Translations under genes and position numbers: made by a program
Notes under the pieces: generated by a model
Told to the model about the DNA's origin: nothing
What the model saw: only the letters and a program-made list of their open reading frames with translations
The model's database searches: none
In this document: piece by piece, positions 49,663 to 60,000 of the stretch
How positions within the stretch are numbered: the stretch's first letter is position 1
How the letters are laid out: each line of letters begins with the position of its first letter
Assembly (NCBI RefSeq): GCF_026151205.1
Contig: NC_087079.1
Location: 8,486,635-8,546,634 of the forward strand
Length of the DNA: 60,000 bases
Reading direction: 5' to 3'
DNA from: Bolinopsis microptera
Lineage: Eukaryota; Ctenophora; Tentaculata; Lobata; Bolinopsidae

Positions 49663-49930
49663 CTCCAAGGTAGTACACGATATCTGGGTTAAGAGGGCCA
49701 TTTCACATGGTTATTTTCGTGGGATTGGCAGTAATTGCGCATTAGGAACAGCATGTTCAAATGAGACCCAGTCTGTTATCACAACTGGAACACGCCCACG
49801 AAGTACTTCTTTTACAACCTGCTCCACACGCATTGCAATAGAAGTACTGCTTTTTTCAGAATCATAAAAGCAACATAATTTATTCAATACCTTTTTTAAG
49901 TGTACTTACTGGTAATACTGATGAGATATT

Positions 49931-50618
49931 TCATGTGGAGTGAACTCCCATACTGATAAAAAGGGTAACATATTCCAATTCCTTCGACCATTTCTCGTTA
50001 CATCCTGGATAATTAGGCTGTCTGTCACTGGCAAAGTTAAAATCCAGGACCTCCACTCCGTTGCAAAGTATCCTCAGATTGGTGTAGGAGAGCTTGACTT
50101 TCTGCACCTTTTTCTTCTTATCTGGAACACTGCTCAGGAATCGAGTATAAAAGTGATTAGTCATACATTCAGTTATGATGTAGCTCCACTGGCTTGTGTT
50201 TGGGTCCGAGAGCTGTATTCCAAGTCTTGTGTAATGGCTTGGTCCAGTGAATCTGAAGATGGATACGATTTTTCCGTAATTACTCTGACCGACAGTTTTG
50301 AATTCAAGGGTTTGGTTGAGATACATCTGGTACTTCGTGAAGTCCTCCTCTGGGACATTGATCCACCCTGAAATAAATCCAGTATATAGGAACCTATTTA
50401 CTTGTTCAGGTATAGCAGTAGTTGTGCGCATGAGAAATTTATACCCGACACTTTATGGAAAGATTTGGGAAAGGACTAATAATAATATAATATCTATGGA
50501 GGGGTAGTTTGGGGTTTTGATGGATATTGGAGATCTGCTTACCTCGCTTTACGTCTAGTGCAGGGAGGGCACCACGGTATCCTTTAAGCAGGAATAAGCT
50601 GGTAAGAAGTATCTTCAT
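49931..50618 (-). CDS. Small secreted protein of unknown family, two exons
   Basis: Exon 1 (50618-50543) encodes a signal peptide, MKILLTSLFLLKGYRGALPA. Exon 2 is 50367-49931. They join in phase (76+437 nt) to 170 residues. The mature part, about 145 residues, begins near WINVPEEDF and alternates beta-strand-like segments (KIVSIFRFTG, WSYIITECM, KVKLSYTNLRILCNGVEVLD, LEYVTLFISMG). It has three Cys and one N-glycosylation site (NQT). I do not recognise the family. The pattern resembles small beta-sandwich, lectin-like extracellular domains, which is only an impression. Splice sites (CGAG/GTAAGC and TTTCAG) are good. Confidence 0.75.
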
Positions 50619-51786
50619 TGATTTGACGGTTCCAGTATGGTTTACATTTTGTTTTCTTACTATAGATAATGATACAAATTATAATGGAAAACAATTTCAA
50701 CTCTAAATATAGCCGGACTCTTCGGGCATTCATATCATATCATAAAATCGTTAACAGCCACTTTAAGCAGGAGCAGCAACTGCAGACACCACGGTAATTG
50801 CTTGCAAAAAGGGTAAAAATAAAATATAATGTAATAAGCTACAGTAGTGCAATTGTAGCACTAGGTGATTCCTAAACTTATGTTGCACAGTTTAGAAGAG
50901 ACTGTGGGTCCTCCCCCAGCGCAAACACCTCCTTAGCCATTGTGCTACTGATACTTGAGTTGGATCGCTTAATCGATATCTGCACAAAGGATTTGCAAAT
51001 TAAGGATCACCACTGGCACTAAGAACATTAGCCCAGAAACCTGGCATGGGTTCTTGAAATTACAAAGTGAATTGAACGGGAAGATTTGCTAGAGAATACT
51101 ATAAGAAGAACAAATAATTTTGTTACTATCGCTCAATAATTGGTTTGGTATTGACGTTACATATTTTTCATTTCCGACCTTAAAGCTGGTTAAAGCAACC
51201 ATTAAATTGAAATTTCGCAAGATTACATCTGAAAAATATATCAATAAATGTTATCTAGGATATTATGGATATATCACTCTGTTTGCAACGTTCCAGTACA
51301 TTCTGCAAAATTTTGGGATAAATCTAAATTTTGGAAGTATGTAGGACACGCAGGGGTCGATATTAGAGGAGTGAAAACTACACTATACAACTTTAGGGCA
51401 GACGTTTGTCACACGAATCTCTCAAACCGCAGTATTCGTGAAATTGAATCAAGGGCTGTCCTGGCCAGTGTGTGTCCGTTAAATTTGAGTGCAATTATAC
51501 CACTATTTTGATGTCGACCTAAATTATTTCTAAATATTGTCTCTCAATTGTAATTGCAGTTTTACAGAACTGATAATATAAATATTAATTAATAAATACC
51601 CTTGTAGGTACTCGGTACCACCCGTATTTACACTCAGTACTGAGTTGGATCGTTTTCCGTTACGAGATCAAAAAACGAACAATCAATAAAACCCCACAAC
51701 CACCTTTTCGTGATCAAATTTATTTCTCGAGAAAGTGTTAATTCCGATCGACCAGTATTCGATCGACAAAATATAGCCATCTCTAA
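50619..51786. other. Intergenic DNA, no gene seen
   Basis: Upstream flank of the secreted-protein gene and left flank of the Penelope-like element. Open frames here are short and without recognisable motifs. Confidence 0.35.
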
Positions 51787-53523
51787 AATTACTTTTCGTG
51801 TGTGGCCACAATATGGCATAGTAACGTTAAGGAACCATTGCGGGAAAACACAGCTTGTGTTAATGATATACTACGTCAACTAGAAAGGGATTTTTGCGAA
51901 GACCTTCTTATTGATAATAGAGACGCCTTAGTCTGGCTCGACAACATCAACAATACCCTGGACACAGAACTCAAAAGCAACATTAAAGCATTCACATTTG
52001 ATTACAAAGCTTTATATGATTCATTGAGTCCCCACCTCACACTCCAAGCTTTGAAGGTGGCCATGGAAGAAAAGAGACCAGAATGGTCCGCCAAATTTAA
52101 GGAGTGGTTGATAAGAAGTGTTGAACTCAGCTATGAGTCGTCTATAGGCAAATTCAACGGAGAGTGGTACAGACAAAAACGAGGAGTACCGACAGGAGGC
52201 AGTATCTGTGTACAACTTGCAAACATAGCAGTATACCATGTCATGCGTGAGCAAGTCTATTCAGACACGGAACTAATGGAACCTGTAAAATCGGTCAAAA
52301 GATACATAGACGACGGCTGTGGAGTATTCCATGGTACGAAAAGACAGTTTTCAAAATTCATCGCGACTGTCAATACAAGGCTAGCAGAACTTGGCCTCCA
52401 CATTGATGAGAACATCATAGAAGATAACAATGTTTATGTGGCGTTCTTAGACATAAAATTTTGTTTCGACACCGCAGGTGACCTTCAGACAGACCTCCAT
52501 GTTAAAGAGACTGATGCTCGCTCTTACCTGTACTTCGGTTCCCACCACCCGAACCATACATTCAGCAGCATAGTCTATAGTGCATGCCTGAGACTCCGGC
52601 GAATCATCAATGATAACGACAGACTCCGAAAACAAATTGATGAATTAAAAACCTTTTTCTTCCAATCCAACTACCCTAAAACTATGGTAGATAACATCAG
52701 TGAAAAAGTCAAAGGCTTTGAAAGATGCCTCAAACCACTGGACAACTCAAACAGCAGTGTCCTGGTCCCAAAGTCTCCAGAACCAGCAGTCCGCGTTATT
52801 TCAACATTTGGCAGCGATCAAGAGTTAGTAGAATCGGTAAAAAGATTGGAACCAGAACTCAGTAGAACCAGGAGCTTCTCAGGATTATCTGGTTCCCATA
52901 CAAGTGGAAACACCCCAGGCTCCCCAATATCATCTAGAGCCGGTACATCACGCCCTATCTTCAAATTCGTCAGACGTACTGGAACATCATTTAGAAGGAA
53001 GTTAGTTAAAGCAAAACAGTTTGCGGATGACTTAACCCAACCTCACACAAGACCATGTGGGGGCAGACACTGCGGTACCTGTAACATCATATCTCCACAT
53101 CCATCAATAACAGTCAATGGACAGCGAGCCAAAGCAGTGTCTGGTACATGTGTCAGCTACAATGTTGTATACATCTTCAGTTGCCAACTTTGTAATATGT
53201 GTTATGTAGGAAGAACGGTGCAGCCCCTAAGGGCACGAGTAAACGAACATCGCGCCCATTACTACAAACTCATTTCGGACAATACGTTTGTCCCTGAAGA
53301 AAACGACGACGGATTCAGCTTGGGTAAACACCTTGTAGAAGTTCATAACATGAAACAACGTGACAATTTCAACCAGGCTTATAAAGTGTCAATTCTCAGT
53401 AATAGTAGTCCAAGAACTCTAGAAGTAGATGAACACCGTTATATTCAGAAACTAAGAACTATACGTCCATTGGGGCTCAATGCCGTGGACCCGTTTGGGA
53501 TTCCATTATTGGATTTATCTTAA
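51787..53523 (+). CDS. Penelope-like element: reverse transcriptase with GIY-YIG endonuclease, 5'-truncated
   Basis: The open frame begins after a stop at 51784-51786 and has no ATG near its start; a GTG lies at 51802. About 575 codons. RT: FTFDYKALYDSLSPH (A), RGVPTGGSICVQLANI (B), KRYIDDGCG (C) and VYVAFLDIKF. YIDD and this order are typical of Penelope-like RTs, which are related to telomerase. After a Ser-rich linker there is a CxC-type cluster (CGGRHCGTC) and a GIY-YIG nuclease: VVYIFSC, MCYVGRTVQPLRARVNEHR, and a late VDEHRYIQKL with the metal-binding Glu. The RT fingers upstream of motif A, usually about 200 residues, are missing. The remaining frame is unbroken. Confidence 0.88.
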   Translation, partial: NYFSCVATIWHSNVKEPLRENTACVNDILRQLERDFCEDLLIDNRDALVWLDNINNTLDTELKSNIKAFTFDYKALYDSLSPHLTLQALKVAMEEKRPEWSAKFKEWLIRSVELSYESSIGKFNGEWYRQKRGVPTGGSICVQLANIAVYHVMREQVYSDTELMEPVKSVKRYIDDGCGVFHGTKRQFSKFIATVNTRLAELGLHIDENIIEDNNVYVAFLDIKFCFDTAGDLQTDLHVKETDARSYLYFGSHHPNHTFSSIVYSACLRLRRIINDNDRLRKQIDELKTFFFQSNYPKTMVDNISEKVKGFERCLKPLDNSNSSVLVPKSPEPAVRVISTFGSDQELVESVKRLEPELSRTRSFSGLSGSHTSGNTPGSPISSRAGTSRPIFKFVRRTGTSFRRKLVKAKQFADDLTQPHTRPCGGRHCGTCNIISPHPSITVNGQRAKAVSGTCVSYNVVYIFSCQLCNMCYVGRTVQPLRARVNEHRAHYYKLISDNTFVPEENDDGFSLGKHLVEVHNMKQRDNFNQAYKVSILSNSSPRTLEVDEHRYIQKLRTIRPLGLNAVDPFGIPLLDLS

Positions 53524-54026
53524 AGGTTTTCCATTGCATTGGGGCACAAAAGTTATGTTTTTAAAAATATTCATAGGTATCGTTTTTAGTTGTGTCATTT
53601 CATTTCCAATGTTACACTTTGTAGGAACTGATATTAACCGAGTTTCTGATTCAGGATGTTACTGAAGATAGTAATGAAAATGTTTTAACACCTCAGTACT
53701 GTGTTTTACTACAGCTCAACCTGCTCAGTCTGATTATTTGGGAATTTAAACTAATGATATACAATGTAACGGAAACTATCAATGATTCACTTCTTTTGAA
53801 GTCATGGATAAAAATTATTGCATGCCATAATATAATGTGTTATAGTATCATGAATCATGTTTTTTACTCATTTATGTCTATCTGTTTACAGTGTGCTTCG
53901 AATTCTCAATTGATTACTCAATAATATATATTAGTGATCAAGAGAATGTTTGTATATATGATTATACTGAGGTTCTGTCAAATTGTATGATCTTCCTAAC
54001 TCGTAATAATAGAACTGTTCTAGCGA
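53524..54026. other. Flank between the Penelope-like element and SMUG1
   Basis: Likely Penelope-like 3' UTR on the left and SMUG1 promoter on the right. No specific element was recognised. Confidence 0.35.
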
Positions 54027-56720
54027 ATGCCAGATAAAATGATAGGATTGGAAGACTCGTCAGTGGCACATCAGATACTAGCCTCAGAGGCGCAGTTATG
54101 CGCGGCGCTAGAACGTCCCGACAAGGGTGATCTCACGTAAGTTTTGTTTATTATTATCAGCGATCATTTTTATCAATAGTCTAACTTGACGGTGGTTCAT
54201 GTGGTACATCAGAGGGCATCTCTGTGGTCGGTTAAAAACCAATCTCAGAGAAAGCTTATTATAGTGATCGGTTATTTTTCAAAATACGGCTATCATACTT
54301 TTTTCGATAGTCTAACGTGATGGTGGATGATGCAGATTGTGGTACATCAGAGAGAATTTTTGTGATCAGTTAAAAACCAATCTCATACAGCGTGATAGCA
54401 GTCGGTTACTTTGCCAAGTAGCGCGACCATAACGCATAAGTATGATCGTGATATCAAATCTAACAAATAATATTGATCGGGAAAACGATTCAACAAAACG
54501 AAGTAACCAATATGTTAATTTCAGGATGTATAACCCGCTGATTTACGCAGTTGACTCCCACTGCTCCTACGTCTGCAAATATGGAAACGCGGAGAAGCCC
54601 ATACTGTTTGTTGGAATGAGTGCAACTCCGTTTGGTATGGCTCAGACAGGGGTTCCTTTTGGTAATCTTAAACACGTCAGGGACTATCTGAACTTGTCAC
54701 ACTTTGACGTCCAGTTAGTTGATATGTTTTATAATGAAATATATGAATTTCTCTTGTTTGTGTCAATAAACTGGGAATACTTTCCAGCCGATATTACTAA
54801 GCACACTTAAATGACGCGTCTTTTAATTTTTGACATGCATAATTACATCATTAGTCAAATTGCCAAATATCAATGGACTTAAGCACCAAAATTAACTCCA
54901 GGGAACCAAAAGATTCGCACCCCAAACTACCAGTAACTGGATGGGAAACTCTCCGACCTGATCCAGAAGGAAGCAAATTCTGGAGGTTCTTTGAGTCTCG
55001 TTATAGTGTGAAAGAGTTCACCAGAAAGTGTTATGTAACTACATATTGTCCTATGCTCTATGTTGATAAGAATGGGAAAGAGGTTTGTTTAGAGGCCTTG
55101 TTTCAGGCCTTGTTACAGGTCTTGCATCAAATCTATGAAAACGTTAGATGTTAAAAGTCAAAAGATAAGTAATATTGGGTAATTTTTACCCTACAGAGCT
55201 ACCTGCTCAAGAAAGAAGAATTGACTTAAAATATAAATGAGTTATTGTAAAAATATTATTCCCAGGTACCACCTCCCTGCCTACCACATGGTTTGAGAAA
55301 CAAGATTATTAGTGTTTGTGATATGCACATCATTGATATAGTGGATATTGTCAGGCCCTCTATTATAGTTACTGTTGGGGGATTTACACACCAACAGGTG
55401 ATTTGTTAACTTATTATACAATTCCTATTACCTTTTTACTAAGTATAATATTGTATTCTGATTGATTTTAGTTAAACTCAGTAAAGACTAAGGACTGAAC
55501 TTTCATAAATATAGCTTGTGAAATTGTCATTCACGACCAAAGGTGCATGAAAATATGTACTTGTCAATTACTACTGTTTTGTAATTGCATTTTCCTTGCA
55601 ACTTTAAAAATTGCTTTCAAGTGGCTTGTAGTCTTACGTCTAGTTTTTATGAACATGTTATTGGGAAGTGATAAATAGAATTTTAATACTTTCAACACTA
55701 CTATATAACAAATAATTTTGAGGTAGCGATGTAACAATAATTAGCCAATATAAATATCTAGCCTCCCACCGATCAATTAACTAATTACCTAATTACAGGT
55801 GGGAAAGTTGTTCTGCAGTAGAGAAGTAGGACCAGTAGTGTTCCCTCTTCTCCATCCCGCTCCAACTAACCCCATCTCCCTAAAACGCTGGACTAATGTT
55901 GTTAACGAACAACTCGTGTTCGCTGGAGTGCCACAGGTACGTTAATTAGTGGGGTTAACTAATATGTAAGGTTAAGTAATATATAAGGTTAAAAGTGATA
56001 TGTAAGGTTAAGTAATATATATGGTTAAGTAATATATAGTTTATATTATTATACATATAATATGGAGTATACTACAATCATACAATGTAAGTTGCTCCTT
56101 ATACGGGCTATGTAATACATTAGGCCCCTCTTTACTTGAGCTGGCTCTACAAATTGTACAGCTGTTGATAACGCGGATTACAATTTCCCTGGTGATCTAT
56201 ACAATGTGTAAGGTGTAATTCCGAACGTTTTGCACAAAAGATATCTTATAAAGTACAGCTCACCATTGATACTGTCTTTTAAAACCTTTCTACAGTATAT
56301 CACAATTTAACGTGTAACAAATCGTGCTGTAGTATAGAATGCTTGACAACTTGTGCAAATGCAACTAGATTCCAGTGATTCTGTACGATGTTACATTTTC
56401 TGTCCCTCCAGTCAAGTGAAAACTAATATTTACCAACGAAGCTTGGCCGCCGGCCGGTAAATGAATTGTTTTAAAGTTTTAAAACAGTATGTTAACAAAA
56501 CACTATAATATGATATACTCCAATATTGTATTCTAATGGATGTCTCACTGCAAGCTAAATGATCAACGTCACACCTGTGCTATATTTAGCCTGTTTGCAA
56601 GCACTTAGAGGATATATTATCGAAAACTTTCAATTTCAACTCTTTCAGATGATAGCTGGGACGGACTATGTGCCTGAAAATAAAAATGAAAAGAAGAAAA
56701 AGCGCTGCAGTAAAGATTAA
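54027..56720 (+). CDS. SMUG1: SMUG1-type uracil-DNA glycosylase, six exons
   Basis: Exons 54027-54136, 54525-54713, 54902-55082, 55266-55397, 55799-55936 and 56649-56720 join in phase to 273 residues, the usual SMUG1 length. Family landmarks: YNPLIYAVDSH, PFGMAQTGVPFGNLKHVRDY, HPKLPVTGWE, a Phe-rich FWRFFESRY, CPMLYVDKNGK, and HPAPTNP for motif 2 (usual HPSPRNP). SMUG1 removes uracil and oxidised pyrimidines from DNA to start base-excision repair in the nucleus. Motif 1 reads GMSATPFG where GMNPGPFG is expected: the Asn thought to help activate water is Ser here. The motif 2 His is kept. The last exon is Lys-rich (NEKKKKRC). The donor at 54713 (CCA/GTTAGT) was chosen by phase and alignment length. 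The ORF and splice sites are otherwise intact. Confidence 0.9.
54157..54430. repeat. Diverged tandem duplication in SMUG1 intron 1
   Basis: Two units of about 135 bp share ATAGTCTAACTTGACGGTGG / ATAGTCTAACGTGATGGTGG, GTGGTACATCAGAG and GTTAAAAACCAATCTCA. Confidence 0.7.
55683..55722 (+). repeat. 38-bp shared motif, copy 3 (SMUG1 intron 4)
   Basis: Same sequence as the copies at 26278 and 43008 with one extra T. It continues GAGGTAG, like copy 1 (GAGGTAT). No LINE ORF lies next to it. Confidence 0.9.
55948..56035. repeat. Tandem repeat in SMUG1 intron 5
   Basis: Five imperfect units of the form AAGGTTAAGTAATATAT lie just after the exon 5 donor. Confidence 0.75.
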
Positions 56721-56870
56721 GAGCTCAATAGCATTTATCAGATCTTTGTGTCTAATAATTGAAACTCTAAGTCGTAAAGAGAGACGAGACTGAGAGCCAA
56801 CTCTCTGTATTTGAGCCTCGTGAAAATGTGTCAGATAAACATAGAATTTTAGATACTTGCTTGGGATACA

Positions 56871-57710
56871 TTAGTTCCCAAAAATTTGTGTGCCATTATA
56901 TTGAGCACAATTTATTTGAGCCCGAAAAATTTGGGCAGAAAATTTGAACTCATTTGGGCGACCGAAAATTTGGGCACAAATTCTTCGAAAAATGAACGGT
57001 TTTCCACTAAAATTTCAGTTAAATATTTGCCTTAGTTCATTATTATTCCTTATTATTCCAGTCATTTTGCTTTCAATTTTAAGCATGAAGGTGGTAGTCT
57101 GAGTTGTTTCACATTATGAAATTTACGATCTGCCCAGTAACTACTAAAAAATACAGTGATGATGGCACAGTACAAAATGATAGATATACAATAGTGATAT
57201 TTAGTCTCTCAATCAGATAGTTTAGTCTACTTACACTTAGCATATCTTATCATACCCCTTTCACATACAATGATCATTATGACGCCTCACCAGATAAGGA
57301 AAGGCTTTGAGAAGTCGGGTATAACTGATGCTTGTAGATCAGACTTTACGGTTGATGATAATTCATTTGCAGATCTTGTTTAAATCTCTAGCTATCCGTA
57401 CCTCTAGCCATTTGTTTTATTAGTAGCTGTTAGCTATTCCTGTTATTTCTATTCATTTAAAATATAAGCCTTTTTACTTGGTCAAGCCATGAATGACAGA
57501 TTAGAAAACTAAAATTTCAAATATTATTTCACTTGGATATGAAGAAAAAGTCATCTTTCTATAGATTTCAGGGCCACAGGCCAAATGCCAAAAGTTTGGT
57601 TAGCAACAAATTTAGCAGACGGAAAAGATTTATGCAATTAATTTGGTCTGCAAAAAATTTGGGCGAGAGGCCCGCTCAAATTTTTTGTCGCCCAAATTTT
57701 TGGGAATTAA
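56871..57710. mobile_element. Probable inverted-repeat element, about 840 bp
   Basis: The left end starts TTAGTTCCCAAAAATTTG and the right end finishes CCAAATTTTTGGGAATTAA, its near-perfect inverse. Several ATTTGGGC words recur inside both flanks. No transposase frame. The TTA/TTAA ends could be a target duplication. Confidence 0.6.
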
Positions 57711-59019
57711 GGTAGATATTTAAGGGTGAAAGAGGTTATGGAATGTATGGAATGCAAGGTAATCAGCTTGTTATTTATGTGTCAGCTCCTTGTCTGAGTG
57801 ATCCGAAGTTCACTGCAGTTATCTGGAAAAATGTTTATATGGCGCGATTTCTTGAAATGTACTGTTTTGATCTGCAGCCTGCTGCCTGGTACGTATGTAT
57901 TTTGAACCATGAAATGGTGCGAACTTTGCTATTTGTTAAGAATCAAAAGTTATTTAAGTGTTGAATTATTATGGAATTCACGTCTGACTTAAATAAAAGT
58001 CAGGCAATGCATGGTTATTACATACTACGTATTAATTTTTATTCGAGCCTGAATTTGTGTTGTTCATTTGATTATTTAATGTTTATGGGTCGCTAAAATA
58101 AAAAAATGACTCAGAATTTTTGAGACGGTCAAAGTATCCATTTTCACTTCTTGAAAAATAGTTTAATATTTTAATAAAAAAGATCTATTTAAGTCTTTTA
58201 ATATGCGCACAAAAATTACGACTTTTGTGTAACGCGCAATAATAATTTATGTTGGTAGCAAGCTACTAAAAGTGTCCAGTAAAGTATATTATAATATATT
58301 TGTTTGACGCGCACGTACGTCTAGTTTCACAAATACTAGAGTATGTAGTGACCGATTGCCAGTTCTTCGTTATGAACCTACATTCTACAACTACCACTTC
58401 GTTAAAACCTACCATGACATACTAACGATGTTCATGTTAAGCCGGGATTTACTGTAAATAAGATTGTGGTTTTAAAAAGTCGCTATCGTGACTTTTTGGG
58501 CAAAGATGTGTATTTAATTGTGTAGTTTGGACAAATTTGGGATGCTTTTTGGAAATCGATGTGAATGTCCCTTGTTGGAACCGCTTTGTTTTTTTAATCA
58601 AAGAAATGTAACTATCCTGAATGACATTGAAGAAGCTGGTTCTGTGTCTCATTTTGGGATGATTTTAACTTTTTACAACGAAAACGAGTAATTTTAAACA
58701 ACAAATAAATCATATACATCGTACATGTACATCGTAGGTACAAGTTTCAAATTTGGTGCTGAGGCCTGATGCACCATCCTTGGAGATCATTCTGGAAAAA
58801 AACCTTCAGCATAAAATTTATATTTAAATATCTTAACAGGAAATTGTCATACATAAGAAAAGTTCTCAGTGATTCATATCCCTCTGTACAAAGCAAGTCT
58901 ACATATAAATCAAATTGAGTTGAAAGTGTCTGTTTATAGTGCTCATGAGGTCCATCACTGTATGTGAGCAACCATTTAAATTCATTTTAAGATGGACTAT
59001 ATTTGAATTTTGCTTCAGT
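57711..59019. other. Intergenic DNA, no gene seen
   Basis: AT-rich with only short frames lacking recognisable motifs. Confidence 0.35.
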
Positions 59020-59182
59020 CAATAGATCTGAATACTGGAGGGTAAATGAAATACGCGTGTATTTGTTTCGGTTTTTCATGTTGAAATTTGATTGGTCAAT
59101 GCAAGAAACTAATCAGTTGACTGCTGTCATGAGTAAAATTTAACATGGCTCACCTCCCAGTATTCCGGAGTCTAGATCTGGT
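59020..59182. repeat. Imperfect inverted repeat, about 160 bp
   Basis: AGATCTGAATACTGGAGGGT on the left is mirrored by ACCTCCCAGTATTCCGGAGT plus CTAGATCT on the right. It is a possible MITE remnant. Confidence 0.5.
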
Positions 59183-59313
59183 TACAAATAAAATATTCCG
59201 CATACGATCGATCAAAAAACATAAATCCGCCGATCTATTCAGCACGTGCTCTCTTGTCTCGACAGAGTCAATGCCTAAACTAAATCCCTAGTAAATGGAA
59301 CACATTGGGTCGT

Positions 59314-59655
59314 CTAACTGAACTGGGAGAGGTTACTCTGGAAGTGGGTGGCGTATAGTTGGTGAGTTGAGTTATCACCCACACTGCTCAACATACTTTG
59401 AGGGAGGGAACCTGAAAGAAGATAAGATGGTAAAATTATTGATAACGTTGTTAATGTGTCTTAACAAGAGACAATACGTTACCGTGGTTTTTTAAAGCGT
59501 CTAACTGCATAGGCATGTTTGAAGAGCTCAAAATATAACGTCCTTGCAGACATTCACACCGAACAGACTCTTACCCCACTGTGTACTATTGGCGTAACGA
59601 AGGCCTGTGTACACCGCTAGACTCTGGAGAAGTACTTTCCGCCAAATTTTCGTTG
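59314..59655 (-). CDS. Possible 3' exons of an unidentified gene at the right edge
   Basis: A likely terminal exon, 59411-59314, follows a good acceptor (TATCTTCTTTCAG) and reads SLPQSMLSSVGDNSTHQLYA to a TAG. An upstream piece ending at 59575 before GTAAGAG reads VLLQSLAVYTGLRYANSTQW and joins in phase. The start of that piece, about 59655, is uncertain, and more exons would lie beyond the window. The family is not recognised. Phase agreement and splice signals are the only evidence. Confidence 0.35.
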
Positions 59656-60000
59656 TTTACGAGAACAAAGAGCTGGGTCGGTTCAATAATACATAATTCC
59701 CTAACTGTGCTAATGAATGGTAATCCGTAGAATTAAAGTGACACACTAATTTACATATTTTCTTTTAGTCTATACCCAAAATATGTGAGATAAGAATTAA
59801 CTTGTCACTTGTGCATCTAACATGCTGGCAGATTCCGATCTGGCCGGAACATAACATCCAGGCGTGGGAACACGATATAAATTTGAGTAATAGCTCAATA
59901 AAAACGTACGTGCGCGCGGCGCGCGCAAGAATCAAAGTTCAGCGCAGACGTGTCTATAAAATGTTGGTGTGTCTGTCAAAAAGCCGCGACTTTGGTGAGC
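59656..60000. other. Right edge, no feature assigned
   Basis: Contains a GC-rich GTGCGCGCGGCGCGCGC near 59911. No supported coding signal. Confidence 0.3.

Noticed and set aside
57533-57964. Two short plus-strand frames near the right end
   Set aside because: No motif, no splice context, and the first overlaps the inverted-repeat element.

Overview
The window looks like nuclear DNA of an AT-rich invertebrate animal. Its genes are split by GT/AG introns and belong to metazoan families: astacin, LC3/Atg8 and SMUG1. A 5S rRNA gene is present. Much of the DNA is non-LTR retrotransposon, with a Penelope-like element and short inverted-repeat elements. The mix of retroelements would suit a cnidarian or similar invertebrate, but nothing here proves the species. 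All exon models were built by hand from splice signals, reading phase and family similarity.

Layout. (1) 1.7-12.9 kb, plus strand: twelve exons of a long coiled-coil protein of unknown identity. A truncated LINE and a 753-bp mariner-like MITE sit in its introns. One 3.6-kb intron holds a complete three-exon astacin metalloprotease gene on the opposite strand (8746-11178). (2) 15.5-29.5 kb, minus strand: a three-exon LC3/Atg8 gene. Its 13-kb second intron contains a 10-kb L2-like LINE with a 10-bp target-site duplication, and a 5S rRNA gene. A full-length R4/Dong-type element sits inside the (TAA)n tail of that LINE. (3) 30-49 kb: a decayed LINE tail, a 5'-truncated retroelement with a restriction-like endonuclease, and two intact, related, head-to-head LINEs (A, minus; B, plus). 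(4) 49.9-56.7 kb: a small secreted protein gene (minus), a truncated Penelope-like element with a GIY-YIG endonuclease (plus), and a six-exon SMUG1-type uracil-DNA glycosylase gene (plus). (5) 56.7-60 kb: inverted-repeat elements and the likely 3' end of an unidentified minus-strand gene.

The most unusual content is in the retroelements. ORF1 of both LINE A and LINE B reads PHD-like finger, coiled coil, AlkB-type 2-oxoglutarate/Fe(II) dioxygenase, SGNH esterase, with catalytic residues kept in both copies. The R4-type element opens with a sequence that can fold in the order of an HDV-like self-cleaving ribozyme, starting exactly where the TAA repeats end. The L2-like LINE joins its two ORFs at a textbook A AAA AAC -1 slippery site. 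A 38-bp sequence occurs three times, twice next to LINE 5' ends. Among host genes, SMUG1 has lost the canonical Asn of motif 1 and LC3 ends directly on the lipidation glycine.
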